Shown: positions 42,544 to 52,187, numbered from the stretch's first letter. The stretch: 64,000 nucleotides of DNA from Streptosporangium album (GCF_014203795.1 NZ_JACHJU010000003.1:558001-622000), one strand, 5' to 3'. Notes: a model not told the origin generated them from the letters alone. Made by a program: numbers and translations.

Positions 42544-44235
42544 TCAGGGGCGCTTGGTCTCCCAGTCCACCGTCTCCTGGATCCGCTGGTCCGCCGTCGG
42601 CTCCGGCGTCCGGGCGGCCGAGGGGTCGAGCGGCCGCAGGTAGGTCTGCTGGACGCCGGGGACCCGGTCCTCGATCACGAAGGTCGCCTTGGTGTGCGCC
42701 GCCGCACCGGCCTGGGTGACCTGCGGCAGGACCTTGAAGTCCGCGGTGAGCTGCTCGCGCTCGATCCGCGTGACAACGTAGCCGCGCTGGTTGTTGTAGA
42801 ACTTCAGATGCGGGTTGATGGTCAGGAACGGGTGGGTCGCGGGATCGGAGTCACGGCCGTCGCCGCCGGTGGTGATGGAGGAGGCGACCAGCTCCGAGCC
42901 GACCGTGCGCGTGGTCGGGTCGTCGTAGTCGAGCTTGAGGTCACTGGCCCAGTGGGCGTGCACGTCGCCGGTGAGCACCACGGGGTTGCGCACCTCGGCG
43001 TCGACCCAGCCCTGGGTGATCCGCTGCCGCGAGGCGACGTAGCCGTCCCAGGCGTCCTGGCTGGTGATCTTGGCGGGTCCGGCGTTGTTGTCACGCTGGG
43101 CGAAGAAGACCTGCTGGCCGATGATGTCCCACTGCGCTCGCGACTGGCGGAAGCCGTCCAGCAGCCAGCGCTCCTGCGCGTCACCGGTGATCGAACGCGC
43201 GGGGTCGACGGCCTCCGGGCAGTCGCGGTAGCCGTCGCCGCAGCCCTGGTCGTTGCGGTACTGCCGGGTGTCGAGCATGTGGAAGGTGGCGAGCCTGCCC
43301 CATCGGACCCGCCGGTAGAGCTGCATGTCGATGCCCCGGGGGATGGACCCGCGGCGCAGGGGCATGTTCTCGTAGTACGCGCGGAAGGCCGCCTCCCGCC
43401 GGGCGAGGAAGTTCGGCTGGGGAACCTCCGGCTTCTCCGGCACCTCGTCGGCCCAGTTGTTGTCCACCTCGTGGTCGTCCCAGACGACCAGCCAGGGCGC
43501 GGCGGCGTGCGCGGCCTGCAGGTCGGGGTCGGCCTTGTACTGGGCGTGCCGCTGCCGGTAGTTGGCGAGCGTCTCGGTCTCGGGACCCTCGTGGTCACGG
43601 ACGTTTCCGCCGGGGATGGTGTAGGTGTCCTTGGTGTACTCGTACTGGTAGTCGCCCAGGTGCAGGACCAGGTCGGGGTGCTCCTCGGCCAGGCGCCGGT
43701 AGGAGGTGAAGTAACCGTGCTCGTACTGGGCGCAGGAGACGAAGGCCATCGCCAGACCGGAACCGTAGGAGAGCACGTGCGGGGCGGTCCTGGCACGGCC
43801 CATCGGCGAGACGTAGGGCCCCACCTTGAAGCGGTACCAGTACTCCCGGTCGGAGGAGAGCCCGTCCAGCTCGACGTGGACGCTGTGGCCCCACTCCGTA
43901 GTCGCCATCGCCACGCCCCGCCGTACGACCCGGTGGCCGGCCGCGTCGCCGTAGACCTGCCACTGGACTGGGAAGGGCCGGTCGGGCATGCCGCCCAGGC
44001 CGTCCTCGGCGAGCGGCTGGGGCGCCAGCCGGGTCCAGATCACGAAACCGTCGGAGTCGGGGTCGCCCGAGGCGACACCGAGCATGAAGGGGTCGCTCCG
44101 CAGGCCGCGGGAGGCCAGGGACGCGGCGCTCTCCGTAGCGGTTCCGGGGTCGGCGAGGGCGGCGGCGGGAACGCTCGCCACCGCTCCCGCCGCGATGCCG
44201 GTGACGAGAAAGGAGCGTCGGGTGAGCCGGGACAT
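42544..44235 (-). CDS. phoD: Alkaline phosphatase D, Tat-exported
   Basis: A 563-aa protein. ATG 44235 has GGGAGG 5 nt upstream and opens a twin-arginine signal (SRLTRRSFLVTGIAAGAVAS); an ATG 45 nt earlier lacks these. The N-terminal PhoD_N domain (FMLGVASGDPDSDGFVIWTR) is followed by the metallophosphatase core with metal ligands in HLGDYQYEY, VWDDHEVDNN and VVLTGDVHAHW. It hydrolyses phosphodiesters/monoesters outside the cell using Ca/Fe. It sits between pdxS and pdxT. No PHO box was recognised. Confidence 0.93.
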   Translation of the reverse strand: MSRLTRRSFLVTGIAAGAVASVPAAALADPGTATESAASLASRGLRSDPFMLGVASGDPDSDGFVIWTRLAPQPLAEDGLGGMPDRPFPVQWQVYGDAAGHRVVRRGVAMATTEWGHSVHVELDGLSSDREYWYRFKVGPYVSPMGRARTAPHVLSYGSGLAMAFVSCAQYEHGYFTSYRRLAEEHPDLVLHLGDYQYEYTKDTYTIPGGNVRDHEGPETETLANYRQRHAQYKADPDLQAAHAAAPWLVVWDDHEVDNNWADEVPEKPEVPQPNFLARREAAFRAYYENMPLRRGSIPRGIDMQLYRRVRWGRLATFHMLDTRQYRNDQGCGDGYRDCPEAVDPARSITGDAQERWLLDGFRQSRAQWDIIGQQVFFAQRDNNAGPAKITSQDAWDGYVASRQRITQGWVDAEVRNPVVLTGDVHAHWASDLKLDYDDPTTRTVGSELVASSITTGGDGRDSDPATHPFLTINPHLKFYNNQRGYVVTRIEREQLTADFKVLPQVTQAGAAAHTKATFVIEDRVPGVQQTYLRPLDPSAARTPEPTADQRIQETVDWETKRP

Positions 44236-44321
44236 GGGGGCCTCCCAGGATGATCTGGCACGGACGCCCGTCAGCCTCATGGAGGATCATGACGAGAGGG
44301 TGAACTCCCCCTGTCATGGAA

Positions 44322-44350
44322 AAGGCGGCATCCTTCACGGATGCCGCCTT
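44322..44350 (-). terminator. Rho-independent terminator of pdxS
   Basis: A 12-bp perfect stem AAGGCGGCATCC/GGATGCCGCCTT with a 5-nt loop and a short T run on the minus strand, starting 13 nt after the pdxS stop. Confidence 0.85.
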
Positions 44351-44362
44351 CCCTGAAATTTC

Positions 44363-45277
44363 CTACCAGCCGCGCTCCGCCAGGCGGTGCGGGACCGGGA
44401 TGTCGTCCACGTTGATGCCCACCATGGCCTCGCCCAGACCGCGGGAGACCTTGGCGATGACGTCGGGGTCGTCGAAGAACGTGGTGGCCTTGACGATCGC
44501 GGCGGCACGCTGGGCCGGGTTGCCGGCCTTGAAGATGCCCGAGCCGACGAACACGCCCTCGGCGCCGAGCTGCATCATCATGGCGGCGTCGGCCGGGGTG
44601 GCGATGCCGCCGGCGGTGAAGAGCACGACGGGCAGCTTGCCGGCCTTGGCGACCTCGGCGACCAGCTCGTACGGCGCCTGCAGCTCCTTGGCCGCGACGA
44701 ACAGCTCGTCCTCCGGCAGCGAGGACAGGCGCTTGAGCTCACCCCGGATCTTGCGCATGTGGGTGGTGGCGTTGGAGACGTCACCGGTGCCGGCCTCGCC
44801 CTTCGAGCGGATCATCGCGGCGCCCTCGGTGATGCGGCGCAGCGCCTCACCCAGGTTGGTCGCCCCGCAGACGAAGGGCACCGTGAACTGCCACTTGTCG
44901 ATGTGGTTGGCGAAGTCGGCGGGGGTCAGCACCTCGGACTCGTCGATGTAGTCGACGCCGAGCGACTGGAGCACCTGGGCCTCGACGAAGTGGCCGATGC
45001 GGGCCTTGGCCATCACGGGGATGGAGACGGCGTTGATGATGCCGTCGATCATGTCGGGGTCGCTCATCCGGGAGACGCCCCCCTGGGCGCGGATGTCCGC
45101 GGGGACCCGCTCGAGGGCCATGACGGCGACGGCACCGGCATCCTCGGCGATCTTGGCCTGCTCGGCGTTGACGACGTCCATGATGACGCCGCCCTTGAGC
45201 ATCTCGGCCATGCCTCGCTTCACCCGGGCGGTTCCGGTGACGGCGGTCTCGGTGACTTCGGGCGTGCTGCTGGACAC
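44363..45277 (-). CDS. pdxS: PLP synthase subunit PdxS
   Basis: A 304-aa (beta/alpha)8 barrel. Landmarks: KRGMAEMLKGGVIMDVVNAE with the catalytic-region Asp/Lys pair, ALERVPADIRAQGGVSRMSD, PVMAKARIGHFVEAQ with the active-site Lys, and VFVGSGIFK near the end. It makes pyridoxal 5'-phosphate from ribose 5-phosphate, glyceraldehyde 3-phosphate and PdxT-derived ammonia. It has its own terminator, so here pdxS and pdxT are separate transcription units. Confidence 0.97.
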   Translation of the reverse strand: MSSSTPEVTETAVTGTARVKRGMAEMLKGGVIMDVVNAEQAKIAEDAGAVAVMALERVPADIRAQGGVSRMSDPDMIDGIINAVSIPVMAKARIGHFVEAQVLQSLGVDYIDESEVLTPADFANHIDKWQFTVPFVCGATNLGEALRRITEGAAMIRSKGEAGTGDVSNATTHMRKIRGELKRLSSLPEDELFVAAKELQAPYELVAEVAKAGKLPVVLFTAGGIATPADAAMMMQLGAEGVFVGSGIFKAGNPAQRAAAIVKATTFFDDPDVIAKVSRGLGEAMVGINVDDIPVPHRLAERGW

Positions 45278-45443
45278 GGTCTCTACCTCACGACGGCTGA
45301 TTGCGGATCACGGACCGTCCGCGGGGACGGCACCACATCTCCATGGTAGGCGCTGATCCACCCGTTCCCTTACACGCCATCATGTCCTGATCCGGCGGCC
45401 CTGCTGGACAACATGGCCACCCCGGCGTGAACGGGGCGGGCGA

Positions 45444-46457
45444 TCAGGGGATGACGGGCTTGCGGGAGGCCAGGACGACCCACACCTGTCCGGGGGCGAA
45501 GTTCATCGGATCCCCCGCCTCGGTGGTGAAGACGGTGCCGTCCTTCTCCGTCTCACGTGACCACTTGGCCTTGAACGCCTGGCCGTCGCGGAGCACGATC
45601 GCACTGCCCTCGCCGGTGGTGTGCACCAGGGGTGTGTAGCTCTGGTTCAGGTCGTGGAACTCCGAGCGCTCGGTCTTGGTGTACTGCACGACGATGGTGG
45701 GCGCGCCGAGCTGGCCGCCCTCGGCGGCCATGTCCTTCTTGCCGTCCTGCCAGATCAGCCACTTTTGGGCGGGCTCCGACCAGGCGAAGGTGAAACGGGC
45801 CGCCGGGTACTTCACGCTGAACGCCTTCTTGGGCACGCCTCCCTCGGGGGCGTCCCCGAAGGTGAGACCGATGTCCTTGGCCTTGGTCGCCTTGGGCGCC
45901 TTGGCCAGCAGTTCTTTGGTGTCGGCGAACAGGTTGTAGGGCGCGTAGCGGCCGGGCTGGCGGAAGTAGGCGCCCGGAGCCCTGCTGTCGGAGACGTCGA
46001 CCAGTGACGACTGCGCGATGATGGGAAGCATCTTGGTCTGCGCGCCCGAGTAGGCGAAGGCGGGCCTGCCGAACTGCGGCACGATGTGCATGTCGGAGAT
46101 CCGGGCGCTGCGGACCGGGCCGATCTTGGGCGGGAGCTTCGAGGAGAAGATCGCCATGAGGCGTGTCAGGCCCGCCTCGACCTGTTCGACGTAGACGATG
46201 TCGGCACTCTTGAGGCCGAGCTGCGGCTTGCCGGCCGAGGTGTTCTCGATCTTCGCCGCGAGCACGGGTCTGCGGGCGGAGCCGGGCAGGCCCGTGAAGG
46301 GATGGGTCGGCTCCTGCGTGGGGACCGGAGTCGGCGCCGAGGCATCGGCGGCCTGCGGGTTCTTCCCCGGCGCGGGCTCGTTGGAGGAGCAGGCCGCGAC
46401 CGGCGCGAGAACCGCCGCTCCCACCAGCGTAACGGCGATCATCCGGGGCACCCGCAC
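45444..46457 (-). CDS. DUF3048 lipoprotein
   Basis: A 337-aa protein from GTG 46457 with GGAG upstream. A lipoprotein signal with a lipobox-like APVAAC (Cys23) is followed by a Pro/Thr-rich spacer, then the DUF3048 (YerB-type) region: RPVLAAKIENTSAGKPQLGL, DIVYVEQVEAGLTRLMAIF, PVRSARISDM, and the C-terminal DUF3048_C (GTVFTTEAGDPMNFAPGQVW). Probably anchored on the outer face of the membrane; role unknown, and cell-envelope related in Bacillus. Single-gene unit. Confidence 0.88.
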   Translation of the reverse strand: MRVPRMIAVTLVGAAVLAPVAACSSNEPAPGKNPQAADASAPTPVPTQEPTHPFTGLPGSARRPVLAAKIENTSAGKPQLGLKSADIVYVEQVEAGLTRLMAIFSSKLPPKIGPVRSARISDMHIVPQFGRPAFAYSGAQTKMLPIIAQSSLVDVSDSRAPGAYFRQPGRYAPYNLFADTKELLAKAPKATKAKDIGLTFGDAPEGGVPKKAFSVKYPAARFTFAWSEPAQKWLIWQDGKKDMAAEGGQLGAPTIVVQYTKTERSEFHDLNQSYTPLVHTTGEGSAIVLRDGQAFKAKWSRETEKDGTVFTTEAGDPMNFAPGQVWVVLASRKPVIP

Positions 46458-46574
46458 GGCTCATCTCCTCAAATCGGCCTTGAAACGCCCACGAGCTTAC
46501 CGGTGTCCGACTTATCGGATACCACGCTTCGGATACCCCTCGCCCGCCTGCCGGGCAGCCCGCTCCGTGCGGCC

Positions 46575-47114
46575 CTATTCGATGGCGAGGGCTTCCGGAG
46601 GCGCGTCGTCGATCTCGAAGAAGTCCGGATACTCCGTGTACCCGGCCAGCCGTAACGTGCGGGCCAGCCAGCGGCGCTGGGCGGCCCGGGTCACCCCGAC
46701 CGCGTTGTTGTAGAAACGGCGCGAGTAGAGCACCTTGGCCACCGCGGTGCCGAGCTCCTCCAGCAGTTCCGGACCGGCCGGGGTGGCGGCCAGCCGGTCG
46801 CTGAAGCGCTCCTGGTCGACCACGGCCCGGAGCGTGCGCGACAGGTCGCTCTCGGCGTGCTCGCGCTCGTCGGGCCCCGCCGTACGGGCCTCGTGAGCGG
46901 CCGAGGCCAGCACCAGGCTGGTCGCCGGATCCAGGATCCGGGAGGCCGCCAGCTCCAGGCAGACGGCGGTCCGCCGCACCAGGGCGGCGTCCATGGACTC
47001 GCGGGCCAGTTCCAGCCGGATGTGGAGCCGGTCCAGCCGGCCCGCCCGCCAGGAGATGTAGACGGCGGTGAGCAGCACGAGCGCGCCCACCACCAGGATC
47101 AGCGTGGTGGTCAC
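46575..47114 (-). CDS. Membrane-anchored hypothetical protein of the PIM cluster
   Basis: A 179-aa protein from GTG 47114, overlapping the pimA stop (GTGA). One N-terminal transmembrane helix (TLILVVGALVLLTAVYISW) and a helical soluble domain (RTAVCLELAASRILDPATSL, ERFSDRLAATPAGPELLEEL). Proteins of this type are encoded next to pimA in several actinomycetes. It is the last gene of the pgsA-acyltransferase-pimA run. Function unknown. Confidence 0.8.
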   Translation of the reverse strand: MTTTLILVVGALVLLTAVYISWRAGRLDRLHIRLELARESMDAALVRRTAVCLELAASRILDPATSLVLASAAHEARTAGPDEREHAESDLSRTLRAVVDQERFSDRLAATPAGPELLEELGTAVAKVLYSRRFYNNAVGVTRAAQRRWLARTLRLAGYTEYPDFFEIDDAPPEALAIE

Positions 47115-48238
47115 GGCGTGTCGTCCTCCTCGACTCCGGCTGTGCTCGCCACGGTCTCGTAGACGCGCAGGACGTCGCGGGCGACCGTGGACCAGTCGTA
47201 CTTCAGGACGGCGTCACGCGCCTCCCTCGACAGTTCGGCCCGGAGCTCGGGGTCGTCGAGCAGCACGGCGGCCTCACGGGCGAGTGACTCCGCGTTGCCG
47301 GTCTCGAACAGTGCCCCGGCCTGACCGTCGTTGAGGACCTTCCGGAAGGCCGGGATGTCGCTGGCCAGGATCGCGGCACCGGCCGACATCGCCTCGGTGA
47401 GCACGATGCCGAAGCTCTCCCCGCCCAGGTTGGGCGCGCAGAACACGTCCACCGTGTGGTAGGCGCGGACCTTGTCCTCCTCGCTGACCATGCCCAGCAG
47501 GTCGATCCGGTCGTGGAAGCGGGCCGGCACCCTCTCCAGCACCTCCTTCTCGTCGCCGGGTCCGGCGAGGAGAAGGCGGAGCCCGGGACGCTCGGCCGCC
47601 AGCAGGGTGAACGCCTCCAGCAGGACCGGCAGGCCCTTGCGGGGCTCGTCCATCCGGCCGAGAAAGCCGATCACCTCTCCGTGCTCCCAGCCGGGCAGCG
47701 GCTCGGCCTCGCTGTAGCGGCTGACCGTCACCCCGTTGGGGATGAGCACGGCGTCCCCCCCGATGAACTCGACCAGGGTCTTCCTCGCCGCGTCCGACAC
47801 CGCGATCCGAGCGCTGATCTTCTCCAGCGCGCTCGTGATCACAGGCGAGGCGACCGAGAACGCGCGGGAACGGCCGTAGGAGGCGTGGAAGGTGGCCACG
47901 ATCGGCCCCCTGGCCACCCAGCAGGCGAGCAGGCCCACCGAGGGGATGAACGGTTCGTGCACGTGCAGCACGTCGAAACGGCCCTCACGCACCCAGCGGC
48001 GCACCCGGTTGGCCGACAGGAACCCGAACGACATCCTGGCCACCGACCCGTTGAAGGGGACGGGGACGGCGCGGCCGACAGAGGTCACGTAGGCGGGCAG
48101 CGCCGCGTCGTCGCCCGCCGGCGCGATCACCTGGACCTGGTGGCCGTCCTCGATCAGGGCTTCGGCGAGGTCGCGGATGTGCACCTGCACGCCACCCGGC
48201 ACGTCCCACATGTAGGGACAGACGATGCCGATCCTCAT
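47111..48238 (-). CDS. pimA: Phosphatidylinositol alpha-mannosyltransferase PimA
   Basis: A 375-aa GT-B (GT4) enzyme. The N-terminus has the acceptor loop GIVCPYMWDVPGGVQVHIRD, the donor domain has VIGFLGRMDEPRKGLPVLLE, and the GT4 signature is GGESFGIVLTEAM. It adds the first mannose from GDP-mannose to phosphatidylinositol at the inner membrane face. Gene order with pgsA and the acyltransferase matches mycobacteria and supports the call over other GT4 enzymes. Confidence 0.93.
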   Translation of the reverse strand: MRIGIVCPYMWDVPGGVQVHIRDLAEALIEDGHQVQVIAPAGDDAALPAYVTSVGRAVPVPFNGSVARMSFGFLSANRVRRWVREGRFDVLHVHEPFIPSVGLLACWVARGPIVATFHASYGRSRAFSVASPVITSALEKISARIAVSDAARKTLVEFIGGDAVLIPNGVTVSRYSEAEPLPGWEHGEVIGFLGRMDEPRKGLPVLLEAFTLLAAERPGLRLLLAGPGDEKEVLERVPARFHDRIDLLGMVSEEDKVRAYHTVDVFCAPNLGGESFGIVLTEAMSAGAAILASDIPAFRKVLNDGQAGALFETGNAESLAREAAVLLDDPELRAELSREARDAVLKYDWSTVARDVLRVYETVASTAGVEEDDTP

Positions 48239-48310
48239 TGCTCCCTCACCGCTCCCCGCCCACTCCGCGCGGAGCCGGGCTCGTCGTGCTCCCGGCCCGG
48301 CCGAGCCTTC

Positions 48311-49225
48311 TCAGTCACGTGGCTCCAGGTCCTCAAGCCAGAGTCGCTGGAGCATGTGCCAGTCCTGGGGGTGCTCGGAGATGCCCTTCTCGAAGACGGT
48401 TGCCAGGCTCTGCATGACGGCGGCCACCTTCTCCTTCCGGGTGCCCTCCGCGGGCACCACGATCTCGTCGTGGAAGTGGACCACCCAGTCGTCCCCTTTG
48501 AAGGAGAGGATCGCCGGGATCAGGGCCGCTCCGGTGTGCACCGCCAGCAGGCCGGGCCCGGCGGGCATGCGCGTGGCCGAACCGAAGAACTGCACCTCGA
48601 CGCCCTTGGCGGTCAGATCGCGTTCGGCGGGCAGGGCGACCGGGCGGCCGGCCCGCAGTCGCTGCGCCAGGGTCCCGAAGGTGTGGCTCTCTCCGCCGGT
48701 GAGCGGGAGCACCTCCATGCCCAGCCCCTCGCGGAAGGCGGTGTAGCGGTGGAACAGCGACTCGGGCCTGAGCCGCTCGGCGACGGTGGTGAACGGGTGC
48801 CCCTTGGCGACGAACCAGGCACCCGCCTGGTCCCAGTTGCCCATGTGCGGCAGGGCGAGGACCACACCGCGGCCCCTGGCGAGGTTGTCGTAGACCTGCG
48901 CGTCCCCGATGGCGTTCGTGCGGGAGAGGAGCTGCTCGGCGGACATGGAGGGCAGCCGGAACACCTCGTGGAAGTAGCGGAAGTAGGAGCGCATGCCCTC
49001 GCGGCTCAGCTCCCTGATCACCGGATCGTCCGGCGAGGCGCCCTTGACCCGCGCGAGGTTGGCCTCCAGCCGGAGCACCGACCCGCCGCGGCGCTTCCAG
49101 AGCCGGTCGGCGACCGCGCGGAAGGCCCAGGCGGTGAGGCGTTCGGGAAGTCGGGGGACGATCGCCCAGCCCGCGCCGAACCCGGCCGCGACGAGACGAT
49201 CTTGAAGGGACGGCTTGTCGGTCAT
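48311..49225 (-). CDS. PIM acyltransferase (PatA-like, lauroyl-acyltransferase family)
   Basis: A 304-aa protein. ATG 49225 with GGGAGAG upstream is chosen; the longer frame is Arg/Pro-rich shadow. Motif I HX4D is LPHMGNWDQAG, the later motif is LPAERDLTAKGVEVQFFGS, and the N-terminus has one hydrophobic helix. It should transfer a fatty acyl chain to a mannose of PIM. It is 11 nt after pgsA and 72 nt before pimA. Confidence 0.9.
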   Translation of the reverse strand: MTDKPSLQDRLVAAGFGAGWAIVPRLPERLTAWAFRAVADRLWKRRGGSVLRLEANLARVKGASPDDPVIRELSREGMRSYFRYFHEVFRLPSMSAEQLLSRTNAIGDAQVYDNLARGRGVVLALPHMGNWDQAGAWFVAKGHPFTTVAERLRPESLFHRYTAFREGLGMEVLPLTGGESHTFGTLAQRLRAGRPVALPAERDLTAKGVEVQFFGSATRMPAGPGLLAVHTGAALIPAILSFKGDDWVVHFHDEIVVPAEGTRKEKVAAVMQSLATVFEKGISEHPQDWHMLQRLWLEDLEPRD

Positions 49226-49236
49226 CGCTCTCCCGG

Positions 49237-49854
49237 TCAGCGGAGGGTCTGGGGCGGGACGGAGACGGCCTGGCGGCGGACGTGCAGCAGGCGCTGGGCG
49301 ACGGTGACCGCGCTGGCCACGGCGAGCAGCCAGAGCCCCGCGGCCAGGATGTACGGCACGCCGAGGCCGGCGAGACCGGCTGCGACCAGGCCGACGACCA
49401 GGCGCTCGGGGCGCTCGGCGAGGCCCGTGTCGCATGTCATTCCCAGACCTTCGGCCCTGGCCTTGACGTAGGACACCAGGGCACCGGCGACGAGGCAGAA
49501 CAGTGCCACCCCGGCCAGCACCGGTTGACCGCTCACGGTGAGCCAGATCGCCAGCCCCGAGAAGATCCCGGCGTCGCCCACCCGGTCGAGGGTGGAGTCG
49601 AGGAAGGCTCCCCAGACACTTCCCGGACCGGTCATCCTGGCCATCACCCCGTCGAGGAGGTCGGCGAGAACGAAAAACGTGATCACCACCGTGCCGGGGA
49701 ACAGGTCTCCTCGGGGATAGAAGAAGAGAGCCGCGGCGACGGTGCCGAGCGTGCCGACCGTGGTGACCACGTTGGGGCTGACCCCCCGGCGGGCAAGTGC
49801 CCTGCCCAGGGGGGTCAGAGCTCGGGTGACGGCGGGGCGCAGAAGTTTCAGCAT
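49237..49854 (-). CDS. pgsA: CDP-alcohol phosphatidyltransferase, phosphatidylinositol (phosphate) synthase
   Basis: A 205-aa integral membrane enzyme starting at ATG 49854. The CDP-alcohol motif D-x2-D-G-x2-A-R-x8-G-x3-D-x3-D is present (ADLLDGVMARM, then GAFLDSTLDRVGD). About six transmembrane helices. In this operon it most likely makes the phosphatidylinositol phosphate that PimA uses after dephosphorylation. The region upstream diverges from the EF-G-like gene. Confidence 0.92.
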   Translation of the reverse strand: MLKLLRPAVTRALTPLGRALARRGVSPNVVTTVGTLGTVAAALFFYPRGDLFPGTVVITFFVLADLLDGVMARMTGPGSVWGAFLDSTLDRVGDAGIFSGLAIWLTVSGQPVLAGVALFCLVAGALVSYVKARAEGLGMTCDTGLAERPERLVVGLVAAGLAGLGVPYILAAGLWLLAVASAVTVAQRLLHVRRQAVSVPPQTLR

Positions 49855-50054
49855 CGCGCTCCGATCGTAGGCCAAACGGCTTGTCAGCGCGTATTCAACG
49901 CTCCGCAATAGGATCGCCTCGAACCTCTTGTGATATTCGCCACATGGGTATTTGGTGAACAGACCGCGTCCTTGCGGTGTATGGACGCGGCAGCGAGCCC
50001 GGGGTGTGGCCGCATCCGGCCGTGCTCCTTTTCGGCAACGATGCGGGAGGCGAC

Positions 50055-52187
50055 GTGGCAGAGAAGGCAACCGGCGGGGCAGCGGGAGCCGCGGGGAGGG
50101 CTCCGGCGGCCGACCGGCCGGACATGGTGAGGAATGTCGTGCTGGTCGGCCATTCCGGTTCGGGAAAGACGACCCTCGTGGAGGCGCTCCTGGCCGCCAC
50201 CCGGACCGTCCAGCGACCCGGCCGGGTCGAGGACGGCACCACCGTCAGCGATTTCGACGAGGTCGAGGTGCGCCAGCAGCGCTCGGTGAACCTCACTCTG
50301 GCCCCGATGGTCCACAACGACATCAAGATCAACCTGTTGGACACCCCCGGCTACGCAGACTTCGTGGGTGACCTGCGCGCCGGACTGCGCGCGGCCGACG
50401 CGGCGCTGTTCGTGGTCTCGGCGGCGGAGGACGTGGACGGCCTGACCCGGATGCTGTGGGAGGAGTGCGCGGCGGTCGGGATGCCGCGGGCGGTCGTGAT
50501 CACGAAGATCGACCACCAGCGGGCCGACTTCCACGAGGTCCTCGCCTCCTGCCAGGACGCGTTCGGCGACAGCGTGGCCCCGCTGTATCTCCCGGTGGTC
50601 ACCAACGGCCGGATGAACGGCCTGATCGGGCTGCTGACCCAGAAGTTCTACAACTACGCGACCGGCACCCGGACCGAGAACGCCCCGGGTCCCTCCTACC
50701 AGGAGCAGATCGGGGAGTATCGCGGCGCGCTGATCGAGGGGATCATCCAGGAGAGCGAGGACGAGTCCCTGATGGACCGTTACCTCTCCGGGGAGGAGAT
50801 CGACACCAAGGCGCTCATCGGCGACCTGGAGAAGGCGGTCGCACGCGGCGGCTTCTACCCGGTGCTCGCCACCGGGGCCGGTGTGGGGGCGCTGGAGGTC
50901 CTCCAGCTCATCACCCAGGGTTTCCCCTCTCCGCTGGAACATCCGCTGCCGGAGATCACCGAGATCGACGGCACGCCGGTCCCCGGCATCACCTGCGACC
51001 CCGAGGGGCCGCTCGTGGCCGAGGTCGTCAAGACCACCAGCGACCCCTACGTGGGCCGGATCAGCCTGGTCCGGGTGTTCTCCGGGACACTGCGCCCGGA
51101 CATGACCGTGCACGTCTCAGGACACGGCCTGGCCGACCGCGGCCACGAGGACCACGATGTGGACGAGCGCATCGGCGCGCTGTCCTCGCCTCTGGGCAAG
51201 CTCCAGCGGACGACCGCCCAGTGCGTGGCCGGCGACATCGTCGCGGTGGCCAAGCTGTCACGCGCGGAGACCGGCGACACCCTTTCCGGCAAGGACCGGC
51301 CCCTGCTGATGGCCTCCTGGGCGGTGCCCGAACCGCTGCTGCCCGTGGCCATCCAGGCCACGTCCAAGGCGGACGACGACAAGCTGGGCCAGGCGCTCCA
51401 GCGACTGGTCGCCGAGGACCCCACGCTCCGGCTGGAGAACAACGCCGAGACCCGGCAGCTCGTGCTGTGGTGCATGGGCGAGGCCCACGCCGATGTCCTG
51501 CTGGACCGGCTGAGCAAGCGGCACGGCGTCGAGGTGGAGAAGATCGAGCTGAGGGTCCCGCTCCGGGAGACCTTCGGCGGCAGCTGCCAGGCTCTGGGCC
51601 GCAACGTCAAGCAGAGCGGCGGCCACGGGCAGTTCGCCGTCTGCCACCTGGAAGTCGAGCCGCTGCCCTCCGGCGGGGGCTTCGAGTTCGTGGACAAGAT
51701 CGTCGGTGGTGTGGTGCCACGCCAGTTCATCCCCTCGGTGGAGAAGGGTGTACGCACCCAAATGCAGCGCGGGGTGATGGCCGGCTACCCCGTGGTGGAC
51801 GTGCGGGTGACGCTGTACGACGGCAAGGCCCACTCCGTCGACTCCTCCGACATGGCCTTCCAGATCGCCGGGGCGCTCGCGTTGAAGGAGGCCGCGACGA
51901 AGGTGGCGACCCTGCTGCTGGAACCGGTCGACGAGGTGGCCGTGCTGATCGCCGACGACTACGTCGGCGCGGTGATGTCCGACCTGTCGTCACGCCGGGG
52001 CCGCGTCCTGGGCAGCGAGCCGGTCGGCACCGGGCGCACCCTGGTCCGGGCCGAGGTGCCCGCGCTGGAGATCACCCGCTACGCCATCGACCTGCGGTCG
52101 ATGTCGCACGGCACGGGGACGTTCCAGCGCACCTTCCTGCGCTACGAGCCGCTCCCCGCCCACCTGGTGGACAAGGTGGCCGGCTGA
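50055..52187 (+). CDS. Elongation factor G-like protein (EF-G2)
   Basis: A 710-aa translation GTPase from GTG 50055 (GGGAGG 5 nt upstream). G1 is GHSGSGKTT, G3 DTPGYADF, and G4 reads TKID rather than the usual NKxD. Domains II-V follow, with GHGQFAVCHLEVEPL in domain IV. The canonical EF-G switch I sequence RGITI is replaced (VEVRQQRSVNLTLA), so ribosome-dependent GTPase behaviour may differ. The mycobacterial paralogue of this type is not essential. It interrupts the PIM cluster order. Confidence 0.9.
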   Translation: MAEKATGGAAGAAGRAPAADRPDMVRNVVLVGHSGSGKTTLVEALLAATRTVQRPGRVEDGTTVSDFDEVEVRQQRSVNLTLAPMVHNDIKINLLDTPGYADFVGDLRAGLRAADAALFVVSAAEDVDGLTRMLWEECAAVGMPRAVVITKIDHQRADFHEVLASCQDAFGDSVAPLYLPVVTNGRMNGLIGLLTQKFYNYATGTRTENAPGPSYQEQIGEYRGALIEGIIQESEDESLMDRYLSGEEIDTKALIGDLEKAVARGGFYPVLATGAGVGALEVLQLITQGFPSPLEHPLPEITEIDGTPVPGITCDPEGPLVAEVVKTTSDPYVGRISLVRVFSGTLRPDMTVHVSGHGLADRGHEDHDVDERIGALSSPLGKLQRTTAQCVAGDIVAVAKLSRAETGDTLSGKDRPLLMASWAVPEPLLPVAIQATSKADDDKLGQALQRLVAEDPTLRLENNAETRQLVLWCMGEAHADVLLDRLSKRHGVEVEKIELRVPLRETFGGSCQALGRNVKQSGGHGQFAVCHLEVEPLPSGGGFEFVDKIVGGVVPRQFIPSVEKGVRTQMQRGVMAGYPVVDVRVTLYDGKAHSVDSSDMAFQIAGALALKEAATKVATLLLEPVDEVAVLIADDYVGAVMSDLSSRRGRVLGSEPVGTGRTLVRAEVPALEITRYAIDLRSMSHGTGTFQRTFLRYEPLPAHLVDKVAG

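Noticed and set aside
47456..49471. 671-aa plus-strand frame over pimA and the acyltransferase
   Set aside because: Antisense shadow crossing two real genes and their spacer.
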